DNA from: Planctomycetaceae bacterium
GTDB lineage: Bacteria; Planctomycetota; Planctomycetia; Planctomycetales; Planctomycetaceae
DNA: 32,991 nucleotides
NCBI GenBank assembly: GCA_028291565.1
Contig: JAQGHT010000244.1
Location: 1-32,991, forward strand
Direction: 5' to 3'
Position 1 is the stretch's first letter. Each line of letters begins with the position of its first letter. The position numbers were made by a program, and so were the translations under genes. The notes beneath the pieces are model-generated. The model searched no databases. It was given only the letters and a program-made list of their open reading frames with translations, and had not been told where the DNA came from. This document shows, piece after piece, positions 18,095 to 27,199 of this stretch.

Positions 18095-21000
18095 ATGTCT
18101 CGAAATTGGTGGCGGAACCTGCTGTTGAATCGGTTCTCTTCCCAGTCCCGACGGCCAGCCCGGTCAATGCTCCTTGCCAGCGAGCAACTTGAAACCCGGA
18201 TCGTCATGACGGTGCAACCGGTCAGCGTTGCCGATCCCAGCCTCTTTGGTGACAGTGGACTGAAGGATTCTTCAGCTCCTTCGATCAGCGCCGACGGCCA
18301 ACTGATCGCCTTCCAAAGCAAAGCCGATAATCTGGTGCCGAATGACACTGACGGCCAATCTGACGCATTTGTCTTCAATCGCACGACTGGGATCGTCACC
18401 CTGATCAGTGTCGGACTCGATGGTACCGCCGTCGGAAAGCAGATCGATGACGCCTCGCCAGCTGTCATCAGTCCGGACGGTCGATATGTGGCTTTCATGA
18501 GCAATTCCGGCGATATCATCCCCGGATTCACAAACTTTTTTGGACACATTGAGGTCTACGTTCGCGATCTCAGTACCGGAACGACCAGTCTGGTGAGCGT
18601 CGCTCCGGACGGAGTGACGGCCGGGGACGGAAGTTCGTCCGCGCCGGTATTCAGCGCCGACAGCCGCCACATCGGCTTCGCGAGCGACTCCGGCAATCTC
18701 GTGGCTGGACCTCAGTATCACGGAAATCTCAATTTGTTCGAACGTGATCTGACGACCGGAACCACTCAGCTCGTCACGATTGGTCACGATGGAATCAACG
18801 ATGGGGACAATTCTTCTGGGCCAATGGCACTGAGTTCCGATGGCAGCATCGCGGTCTTCCAAAGCAGTGCCGAAAATTTGGTTAGCAATGACAATAACGG
18901 TATCGAAGACGTATTTGTCCGGAACATGGTCACGGGAATCACCACGCTCGTCAGTGTCGATTCCAGCGGCCTGACCAGCGCCGCGGGACACAGTATGCTG
19001 AGTTCCAGCGGAGAGGTCATGAGTTCCGATGGTCGGTACGTGGTGTTCCATTCGAATGCCCCGAACATCGTCACTCCAGCTCCAGGCGGTCCGAATTCCT
19101 ATTTGCGCGATCTGCAAACGGGAACAACGGTATTGGTCAGCACCACGCCGGAGGGCCTGGGCGCCAATTCCAATGGCAGTGAAGTGCTCAGCCCCGATGG
19201 ACGCTGGGTCGCCTTTGCAACTGCCTCAAGCGATCTGGTGCCGCTCCCGACAAACGAATCGACTAACGTCTATGTTCGTAACATCCAGACGGGTGTTCTT
19301 TCTCTGGTCAGTGTCAATCTGGCGGGCACGGCTGGCGGCAATGACAATTCGGGAATTGGTACGTTTTTCGACTCGCCTGGTGGATTATCATTTAGCGCGG
19401 ACGGCAGTTCACTCGCCTTTCGCAGTCTGTCAACGGATTTGACTCCCGGCGTCGTCACGGCAACCCGGAATCTTTACGTGCGGAACCTCGACACCGGAAC
19501 GACTACGCTGATCACTCCCAATCTTAAGGGAAACAACGGCGCCGCGGGCGATGCCGACGCAACTAGTCCAGCGGTTTTGAGCGCCAACGGACAGTTCATC
19601 GCCTTCGAAGAGACCGCCGATGACTTGGTGTCCCGGGACAATAATCATCAACAAGACGTGTTTGTCAGCGATGTGAAGGCGAATCAGTCCTTTCTCGTCT
19701 CGACGCGCAGCCCGCAACTGCCCGCCGCCTTCCCGGCCGCGGAAGGCGGAGAACTCAATTCCATTTCCGCGGACGGGCGCTTCATCGCCTTTACAAGTAG
19801 CGTGTTCTATGGTCAGACCTTCTCTGATTTGGCCCCCACTATCACTTTCAGCAGCACGATTTCGGCGGACCACGTGTTTGTGCGTGATCAACAAACCGGA
19901 CAGATTGTCGTCGCCGACCTCGATTCCAATGGAATTGCTGTCGGTGGCAGCTCGCCGGTGCTCAGTCCAGACGGCCGGTATGTCGCATTTCTTGGCGCAA
20001 ACAACCTGCTCCCATCCGGAATCACGACCAGCGGCGATCACGATCTGAATGTCTTCGTCCGAGATCTGCAGACAAATACGACCACGATTGCCAGTTTGAC
20101 TCCCGATGGCACTCATGACGTGCCCGTCACCGCGGGAACGAAAATTGCCATCAGTGATGACGGTCGCTTTGTCAGCTTCAGCAGCAATGTTGCCGACCCG
20201 ATACCCGGTGTGACGAATCCCAACCAGGATCAGGCGATATTCATCGACGATCTGCAGACGGGAACGACGACGCTGGTCAGCCACGACACTGCCAACGACG
20301 GTCAGATCAACGGAAACTCAGTTGACTTTAGCATCAGCAATGACGGCCGCTATGTCGTATTTCGCAGTGCGGACGCGAATCTCGTCAACGGAGATCTGAA
20401 CAACGGTTCGGACGTCTATCGCTGGGATCGAACAACCAATGCCGTGTCACTGGTTAGCGTTAATGCCTCAGGAACCGGCGCCGGAAACTCCGAGTCCGCC
20501 GTCGGCGACCCACCGAAAATGACGCCCGACGGCCGGTTCATTGTGTTCACGAGCGATGCCAGCGATCTGGTCTCCGGGTCGGGCGGCAACGTCACAGACA
20601 TTTTCCTGCGAGACATGGGGGATGGCACGACGGCGCCAAGTACCACTGTCATGGACATCAATTCCGCGGGAACCGGACCCGGCAACGACAATTCATTTGC
20701 TCCGTCGATCAGCGCGGACGGTACTAAGATCGCTTTCGTCAGCAATGCGACAGATCTAACGACCGATCCGTCGGCGGAAGGGGGCGAAAAGACTTATGTG
20801 CGCGACCGAATCACGGGTACTACAACGCTGGCCACAGTCAATCTGGCAGGCGAAGGCGTCTCGGGTAGTGGATTCATCAGTTCCAATGGCCGGTTTGTCC
20901 TGTTCGAAAGCGGTACAGCAGGTATCGTTCCCGGCTTCGTGGACGGTAACGGGGGAGGACAGGATCTGTATCTCCGCGACTTGCAGCAACACCTCACGAA

Positions 21001-24000
21001 GCTCGTCACTGTGAACCAGTCCGGTACAGCGAGCGGTAATGCGGATTCGAGTTCATCCAATGCCACGAATTTGTTTTCTACCGACGGAAGTACGTTAATC
21101 TTCGATTCGAGCGCCAGTGATTTGTTGCCCGGCGACCGCAATGAATTGAATGACGTCTTCGCCTATCAGGTAGCCGGATTCGGCAGCATTTCAGGGCATG
21201 TCTTCGATGATAGCAATCACGATGGGATGCAGGAAAACGGCGAAGCTGGCGTGCCGTATACACCGATCTTCATCGACCTGAATGGCAACGGGAAACTCGA
21301 CCCGACAGAGCCCAACGTCACGACCGACGCGGACGGGAATTACGCTTTCACCGGATTGGTCGCGGGCAGTTATCGGGTGACATTGGGCGCGTTGGTTGGC
21401 CGGGTGCAATCGTTGCCGGCAAACGACGGTAACTATTCGGTCACGCTTGCCACAGATACGACTTCTGTCACCGCCCGTGATTTCGGCCTGACGATTCCGC
21501 AAGAGGATCTGAAAGTCCAATCCGTGATCGTTCCTGCGACTGGCGCGACCGGAGGCGACTTGCAAGTATCTTGGACAGTGGCGAATTTGGGAACAACCAA
21601 TATCGCTGGTGACTGGCAGGACGCGGTCTACCTTTCCTCGACACCCACGATCAATGGACAGTCGACATTGGTTGAAGTCGTGCCTCACACGGGGGGGCTA
21701 GCGACGGAAGACAGCTATACGGAGTCGCTCACGTTGCATTTACCGACGGTGCCGGAAGGCAATTACTTTGTCGTGATCAGCACGGACCGGCGTCGACAGG
21801 TGGGCAGCGACACAAACCTGTCCAACAACATCGGTGCCTCCGCGAAAGTCGTGAATCTGAGCGTCCCAGTACTCACGTTGAATTCACCAGCCAGCGGGCA
21901 ATTCAGCGCTGCTGGCCAGGACCATTACTATAAAATCAACGTCAATAGCGGCGATACACTGCTCCTGAGTCTAAGCGAAAGCCAAGGATCCAATTCCAAT
22001 CAGATTTTCGGCCGTTTTGGCGCCCTGCCGACAGCGTACCTGTTCGATGTACAAACACCGCCAAACCCGGGAGCGAATCCGACGTTGTCCGTTCCAGTGA
22101 CTGAGACCGGAACCTATTATATTCTGGTCCATAATCAAGCCGGCACTCCGGGTAACTTCACGCTGACAGCCACTCAACCCGGCTTGACGATTTTGCAGGT
22201 ATCGCCGAGGACAGTGGGAAATGCTGGTCGTACCACGTTGGCGATCAGTGGTGTGGATCTGCAATCCGATACTCTCTTCAAGTCGGTCGGGCCTTCAGGA
22301 ACAATCACGGCCACGGCCACGCAATTCATCGACTCCACACTAGTGTACGCAACATTTGATTTCACCGGCGCGGTCGTAGGTTCCTATGCAATCACCGCCA
22401 AAAACAAGAATGGCCAGATCATCCAGTTGTCAGGCGCCGTCCAGGTGACGACGGGAGTTGGGCCTGATGTGGTCACGAGTATCATCGGCCCCAGCCTGGT
22501 GCGCGCGGGGAGGCCGTTTGAGTTTCTCGTAACCTACTCCAATACAGGAGACGCGGATGCTCCGGTCCCATTAATCAATATCGCCAATCTGTCGAACGAA
22601 GCGATTGGATTCAGTCCCGACGACGTGCATGTGGCTCCCAATTTGCAGTTTCTGGCGCTCAGTCCAAACGGTCCACCCGGAATCCTGAGACCTGGCGCGA
22701 CTTACCAGACGACAATCTACGTCAACGAAGTGCTGCCTGCCGGCACCGACACATTCACTTTTGAGTTAAACGCTCACACCGGTCAGGATTCCGCCCCGAC
22801 GGATTGGAACCTGATCGATTCATTCATCCCGGGAGCTATTCTGGCCCGGCCCGACTGGGCCGCCATTGAGGCCAATCTGCAACAGCAACTCGGCCCCACC
22901 TGGGGCGACACGGTCACTGTGCTTGCGGCAGACGCCGCTCAGGCTCAGGTCGGCACAGACATTCATCTCGATCCTGCGGTGGCCGTGGGCATCGAAGTGC
23001 AAAAGGCGATCGCTAGACTTGGTAATCTCCCCAACCTCGCTCTGGCGGCCGACACTGAGTCTTCCCCGTCAGGTGGCTTGATTCATCCTCACCAAGAAGG
23101 TGTTGGAGGTCAGGGCGCCTATACAGGCCAAATTGTTCGCGGTTTTGACCCCAATGACATCGTTGGGCTTGCCGGATTTGGCACCGCGGGATTCCTGCCG
23201 GCAAACCAACTGATCCCGTACACAATTGATTTCGAAAACGACCCTTCGAAAGCTACCGCGCCGGCTCAGGAAGTGACCGTCACCCAGACCCTGGACGCCA
23301 ACCTGGATCTTTCCACTTTTGAGTTGGGTGACATTCGTTTTGGATCGACTGTCGTGCCCGTCCTCAGCGGTCTGCAGTCATACCAGACCAGTGTCAATAC
23401 AACAAACCTCGATGGTTCGCCACTCCGGGTGGACATTTCCGCATCTCTCAACCGCCAGACTGGTGTCGTGACCTGGACATTCCACTCGATTGATCCGGCA
23501 ACCGGACAGTTGCCTGCCGATCCCGAAGCGGGATTCCTGCCTCCCGATGATGCCTCGGGCCGGGGTGAGGCGTCTGTCCATTACACCATCCGATCCAAAG
23601 CCAATCTCACGACCGGTTCGCAGATCACAGCCCAGGCCAGTGTCGTGTTTGACACCAATGCTCCACTCGCAACGGCTGTGTTTTCCAATAGGATTGACGC
23701 GGCGCCGCCGACCAGCAATGTCGCTCCTTTACCGGCAACAACGAGTACTCCCGTATTCAACGTCATGTGGTCGGGCACGGATGATGCGGGTGGATCGGGC
23801 CTGGCAACCTATGACATTTACGTCTCGGACAACAACGGTCCTTATACGCTTTGGCTCACGGACACAGCATTGACCGCGGCCAGCTACACAGGACAGAATC
23901 AACATACCTACCGTTTCTATGCCGTCGCGACGGACAATGTCGGACAAGTGGAATCTGGAGCCCAAATCGCAGAAGCCACAACGACCGTCAATGAGGTTCC

Positions 24001-24430
24001 GCAATTGGCGGTCAACGGCCCCGCCGTCACCTGGACCAATAAGCAACCGGCGGTCACGATCCTGCCGCAAATCACAGTGGACGGCGTCGGCCTGGCAGGA
24101 GGAACCTTGACAATCAGCGTGACTGCGATCGGTTCCAAGAAGAAATCGGCTGATTTGTTGCTGATTCCAGCGACAGCTTCGCTGGGCACCAGCAGCGGTC
24201 CGCAATACGCAAATGGACACACCACCGTACAGGTCCAGCTGGGGCAAAATGCGACCGCCAGCGCAATTCAAAGGCTGCTTCGAGTTCTCACGTTCGCGAC
24301 GACGGGGAAAGGTCTGAACACTGCGACTCGCACGCTGACAGTCACACTTTCCAATGGAGTCGGCGGACAGGCCCCAGTCGTTTCTCAGACAATCCACATT
24401 GTCAAAAAGGCGCCCAAGAAAACGCGATAG
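18095..24430 (+). CDS. Giant (2111 aa) multidomain exported protein: LEPR-x-LL-like N-terminus, about 16 PD40/TolB-like propeller repeats, SdrD B-like, CARDB-like, pre-peptidase C-terminal-like and further beta domains
   Basis: N-term LLASEQLETRIVMT; repeated S.DGR.VAF.S...LV....N...DVFVRDL.TG.T.LVSV units; GSISGHVFDDSNHDGMQENGEAGV...DADGNYAFTGLVAGSYRV (SdrD B-like); DLKVQSVIVPATGATGGDLQVSWTVANLGTTN (CARDB-like); YYKINVNSGDTLLLSLSES...TGTYYILVHNQAGTPGNFTLTA (PPC-like). Confidence 0.93.
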   Translation: MSRNWWRNLLLNRFSSQSRRPARSMLLASEQLETRIVMTVQPVSVADPSLFGDSGLKDSSAPSISADGQLIAFQSKADNLVPNDTDGQSDAFVFNRTTGIVTLISVGLDGTAVGKQIDDASPAVISPDGRYVAFMSNSGDIIPGFTNFFGHIEVYVRDLSTGTTSLVSVAPDGVTAGDGSSSAPVFSADSRHIGFASDSGNLVAGPQYHGNLNLFERDLTTGTTQLVTIGHDGINDGDNSSGPMALSSDGSIAVFQSSAENLVSNDNNGIEDVFVRNMVTGITTLVSVDSSGLTSAAGHSMLSSSGEVMSSDGRYVVFHSNAPNIVTPAPGGPNSYLRDLQTGTTVLVSTTPEGLGANSNGSEVLSPDGRWVAFATASSDLVPLPTNESTNVYVRNIQTGVLSLVSVNLAGTAGGNDNSGIGTFFDSPGGLSFSADGSSLAFRSLSTDLTPGVVTATRNLYVRNLDTGTTTLITPNLKGNNGAAGDADATSPAVLSANGQFIAFEETADDLVSRDNNHQQDVFVSDVKANQSFLVSTRSPQLPAAFPAAEGGELNSISADGRFIAFTSSVFYGQTFSDLAPTITFSSTISADHVFVRDQQTGQIVVADLDSNGIAVGGSSPVLSPDGRYVAFLGANNLLPSGITTSGDHDLNVFVRDLQTNTTTIASLTPDGTHDVPVTAGTKIAISDDGRFVSFSSNVADPIPGVTNPNQDQAIFIDDLQTGTTTLVSHDTANDGQINGNSVDFSISNDGRYVVFRSADANLVNGDLNNGSDVYRWDRTTNAVSLVSVNASGTGAGNSESAVGDPPKMTPDGRFIVFTSDASDLVSGSGGNVTDIFLRDMGDGTTAPSTTVMDINSAGTGPGNDNSFAPSISADGTKIAFVSNATDLTTDPSAEGGEKTYVRDRITGTTTLATVNLAGEGVSGSGFISSNGRFVLFESGTAGIVPGFVDGNGGGQDLYLRDLQQHLTKLVTVNQSGTASGNADSSSSNATNLFSTDGSTLIFDSSASDLLPGDRNELNDVFAYQVAGFGSISGHVFDDSNHDGMQENGEAGVPYTPIFIDLNGNGKLDPTEPNVTTDADGNYAFTGLVAGSYRVTLGALVGRVQSLPANDGNYSVTLATDTTSVTARDFGLTIPQEDLKVQSVIVPATGATGGDLQVSWTVANLGTTNIAGDWQDAVYLSSTPTINGQSTLVEVVPHTGGLATEDSYTESLTLHLPTVPEGNYFVVISTDRRRQVGSDTNLSNNIGASAKVVNLSVPVLTLNSPASGQFSAAGQDHYYKINVNSGDTLLLSLSESQGSNSNQIFGRFGALPTAYLFDVQTPPNPGANPTLSVPVTETGTYYILVHNQAGTPGNFTLTATQPGLTILQVSPRTVGNAGRTTLAISGVDLQSDTLFKSVGPSGTITATATQFIDSTLVYATFDFTGAVVGSYAITAKNKNGQIIQLSGAVQVTTGVGPDVVTSIIGPSLVRAGRPFEFLVTYSNTGDADAPVPLINIANLSNEAIGFSPDDVHVAPNLQFLALSPNGPPGILRPGATYQTTIYVNEVLPAGTDTFTFELNAHTGQDSAPTDWNLIDSFIPGAILARPDWAAIEANLQQQLGPTWGDTVTVLAADAAQAQVGTDIHLDPAVAVGIEVQKAIARLGNLPNLALAADTESSPSGGLIHPHQEGVGGQGAYTGQIVRGFDPNDIVGLAGFGTAGFLPANQLIPYTIDFENDPSKATAPAQEVTVTQTLDANLDLSTFELGDIRFGSTVVPVLSGLQSYQTSVNTTNLDGSPLRVDISASLNRQTGVVTWTFHSIDPATGQLPADPEAGFLPPDDASGRGEASVHYTIRSKANLTTGSQITAQASVVFDTNAPLATAVFSNRIDAAPPTSNVAPLPATTSTPVFNVMWSGTDDAGGSGLATYDIYVSDNNGPYTLWLTDTALTAASYTGQNQHTYRFYAVATDNVGQVESGAQIAEATTTVNEVPQLAVNGPAVTWTNKQPAVTILPQITVDGVGLAGGTLTISVTAIGSKKKSADLLLIPATASLGTSSGPQYANGHTTVQVQLGQNATASAIQRLLRVLTFATTGKGLNTATRTLTVTLSNGVGGQAPVVSQTIHIVKKAPKKTR

Positions 24431-24564
24431 AATGCGAAGGAACGGCATTCGATGCACCTTCGTCGTTCACACTGCTGGTGTCGGCGAGAATTCTGGCCGT
24501 AGCTGCCGAAAAGCATCAGGACTCGCACATCAATGACTTTCGCAAGATATCGACTCGGGAAGAA

Positions 24565-24636
24565 GTCATTTGTAATTGTCATTTGGGGTGAAAGGGCATT
24601 TCACAAATGACGAATGACAAGTGGCAAATGACAATT
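24565..24636. repeat. Short intergenic repeat cluster of AATGAC/GTCATT units in inverted and direct orientation
   Basis: GTCATTTGTAATTGTCATTTG ... CACAAATGACGAATGACAAGTGGCAAATGACAATT. Confidence 0.75.
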
Positions 24637-24661
24637 CTCGTAAGAGTGTCATGACCAACGA

Positions 24662-25054
24662 TTACGAGTCCTCAAATCCATTTTCGCGTGCGACTGAAAT
24701 CATCGCTTCGAGCGTTTTGCGATCATTCAGCGTTTGGGACACGAGTTGCGCGGTCTCAACGGCATCGTCCAGATTTTCAAAGCAAATGTAACACGCATCG
24801 CCTTCGGAATTATACTCCATATTGTCGGCCTCGGGTTCCAATCCCGCATGTAACCGGCACGCCATCACCAGCCCCTCGATGCCGTAGCCGTTCAGATAAT
24901 AATCGTCGACGGTGTCGCCAAATGCGCCATGAATCCGGCCCCAGTCGCAGACCAGGAATTGAATGTATGCACCTTCGGGATGTTTGGAGAGTTCAACCGG
25001 AGCAAAAGTCGTTTTATCGTCGCCTTCACTGTTGAACTTAGGAGTCTTCATCAC
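24662..25054 (-). CDS. Imm51-like (immunity protein family) small protein
   Basis: 130 aa; DDYYLNGYGIEGLVMACRLHAGLEPEADNMEYNSEGDACYICFENLDDAVETAQLVSQTLND resembles the Imm51 pattern (NGY..E.L....L then a [YF][DN]SEGD/M strand). Family call is from memory of the pattern. Confidence 0.6.
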   Translation of the reverse strand: MMKTPKFNSEGDDKTTFAPVELSKHPEGAYIQFLVCDWGRIHGAFGDTVDDYYLNGYGIEGLVMACRLHAGLEPEADNMEYNSEGDACYICFENLDDAVETAQLVSQTLNDRKTLEAMISVARENGFEDS

Positions 25055-25259
25055 GATGTCCTTTCCATGTCACTCGATTGAAATGTTTCAGGCCATCACA
25101 GATGACCAGTAATCTGACGCTTTTTGCCGAAATCCCGCTCGTTGGGCGGGAAAGAACGCGAGATTTTACATCAATTCGATGACACTCGCATCTTATGTGT
25201 GATTGGTTTTGAATCTCAAATCTGCGATTTCAGATTTCCAATGAGTTCAGAAAGCGGTA

Positions 25260-25322
25260 TCAGGTGGTTCAAAGTTCATTTTTCGCCCAATGTGGGCGAA
25301 AAATGAACTTTGAACCACCTGA
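25260..25322. repeat. Perfect 30-bp-stem hairpin repeat, second member of the 4138..4208 family
   Basis: TCAGGTGGTTCAAAGTTCATTTTTCGCCCA-ATG-TGGGCGAAAAATGAACTTTGAACCACCTGA; shares GGTTCAAAGTTCATTTTTCGCC with the first copy. Confidence 0.95.
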
Positions 25323-25361
25323 CCCCTGAGTTCGCGGCTTTCTACATGCAGGATTCTGAAA

Positions 25362-26444
25362 ATGCGATACGTTTTCCGTCGGTCTGGAATCGCCGCCTTG
25401 TGTTTTGTGATCCTGTGGATGACGGTCGTCTTGGCGGATAAAGCGGAGATTTCGACGCCTCAATCCGTGGTCGGAGTGGTCGGAAAGGAGCAACCGGACA
25501 AACCTCCGGGATCCACTGATGAACCGGTGTTGGAACGAATATTACAGAACTGGCAACTGGCAAACTCGAAAATCAACCGTATCGATACGAATTTTTCCTA
25601 TCGCCGCTTCGATGCCGAAAACGCAGTTGTTGGACGTGGCAAAGGCAGGTTTTCGATCGATACCACTGGACGTGGAAAGTTCACACTTGGACCTGCGGAA
25701 AACGTATCAGGGCAGTTCATTTTCTTGAGGTCACCAGACGGCAGGAAACTTATTGAATATGAATCCAAACCCGCCGAAGCGTGTCAGTGGCATTGGACGG
25801 GCAAGAACGTGATTTGTGTGGAACAAAACGGTCAATCCTACTACGTGTTTGAACTTCCTCTTGAAGTCCGTCGCGCTCAATACCATCCCTCACACCCTCA
25901 ACCACCGTCGATGCCCGAATCGAGGCCCACGACAACGCACGATCAATATCAAACAGAAACAGTTGAGATCTCAGGGATCGATTCCAGGGCCAGGGCAGTT
26001 GAACGAAAGGCCGCCATGGCTTTGGCTCCAGAGATTAGACGAATTGCCTTTGGTCACTATTTTCGAGTCTCATTTAAGAAAGTGCCGTTAACGCGAGTCT
26101 TCAAGACATGTCGACTCGCCTTATTCGAAGCAGAGATCGCTCGGCCCTTCTTGTTCGCAATGCCATTGATTGAACTCAACTCTCGTTACGAAATCACGCT
26201 GAATGCGCATTCTGACACCGAATTGCATTTGCAGTTCTTATCGAAGCAGCAATTAATGCTCCACAAAAAAGCACTTCTGATACTAACGAGAGATACGTAT
26301 GTCCCCAGGTCCTTACATTTGACTGACTGGAGTGGCGATATTCGTACAGAATATGTTTTCGACAAAATGCGGGTCAACATCCCGCCGGACGAATTCGATC
26401 GCCTCGATTTGCGAGGGTTCTGCAAGCAAACGTCACCGATTTAA
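25362..26444 (+). CDS. TIGR03009-like planctomycete protein (LolA/outer-membrane-lipoprotein-sorting-like fold suspected)
   Basis: Signal peptide (GIAALCFVILWMTVVLA); LERILQNWQLANSKINRIDTNFSYRRFDAENAVVGRGKGRFSIDTTGRGKF, ARPFLFAMPLIELNSRYEI, HLTDWSGDIRTEYVFDKMRVNIPPDEFD resemble TIGR03009. Confidence 0.7.
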   Translation: MRYVFRRSGIAALCFVILWMTVVLADKAEISTPQSVVGVVGKEQPDKPPGSTDEPVLERILQNWQLANSKINRIDTNFSYRRFDAENAVVGRGKGRFSIDTTGRGKFTLGPAENVSGQFIFLRSPDGRKLIEYESKPAEACQWHWTGKNVICVEQNGQSYYVFELPLEVRRAQYHPSHPQPPSMPESRPTTTHDQYQTETVEISGIDSRARAVERKAAMALAPEIRRIAFGHYFRVSFKKVPLTRVFKTCRLALFEAEIARPFLFAMPLIELNSRYEITLNAHSDTELHLQFLSKQQLMLHKKALLILTRDTYVPRSLHLTDWSGDIRTEYVFDKMRVNIPPDEFDRLDLRGFCKQTSPI

Positions 26445-27199
26445 GTCGCTGAATGACGATTGTCGATGCCGGTACAGAGGCCCCTGAAATACGAGTCCGA
26501 TTGGTGCTGGCCGACATAGCCCGCGCTCGGTGTGGGCAAGCGGTGCGCCACATCCCGCGACGCTCGAAACACGGTTGTCAACAAATCGAACGTAATTGCT
26601 TGCGTTTCCTGCTTGCATAACGTGATGAATAATCCGGGGTTTGCGCGCTATCATGACACTGCAATCGAGCTCCAAACCCAGGTAAATCCGACAGCGCGGT
26701 TTCCGATCGTGCCTCGTCGTGGACTTTCGAATTCCGAACCAAATTCAGTTCGCGCATTACGGGATCTTCTCCAGACGAAAATCAGCCCCTGCCAGCATCT
26801 TCCTACCGACCTAACTGTGCGTTGACTTCGGCGATACTTCACGCATTAAGTGCATGCCAGACAACAACTTGTCGCTCCTGGAACGATCAAGTTATTTGAT
26901 TTTTTCATGTTGCTCCGCTTTGGCTTTTGCCTCTAGATCTTTCTGTCGATCAAAATAGAGCAGATTAAGTATGGAACTTCCGGTGAATCCTGCAAATCTC
27001 CTGATGAGGACTTTGATTTCGTCGGAAGCTCGCGAACTCAGCGCGCTATCAATCTTCGAAAGTGGAGATCGGTGGTTTCTCGATTCGCAGAAACACTGAT
27101 TTCGAATCTGGTAGTGAGTTTGGCATTCGTTCCATTGGCTTGATGGATCAGGTAGCCGTTAAGACGTCATTGGAACCTTGAATTGAAGTTGGAACTGAC

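Noticed and set aside
18272-20284. Long minus-strand ORFs (281 aa, 284 aa) opposite the giant protein gene
   Set aside because: They mirror the repeated propeller codons on the plus strand; shadow ORFs.
26445-27199. Possible small genes or pseudogene in the 755-bp gap before the OMF gene
   Set aside because: Short ORFs in several frames with no recognisable domain or transposase remnant; left unannotated.
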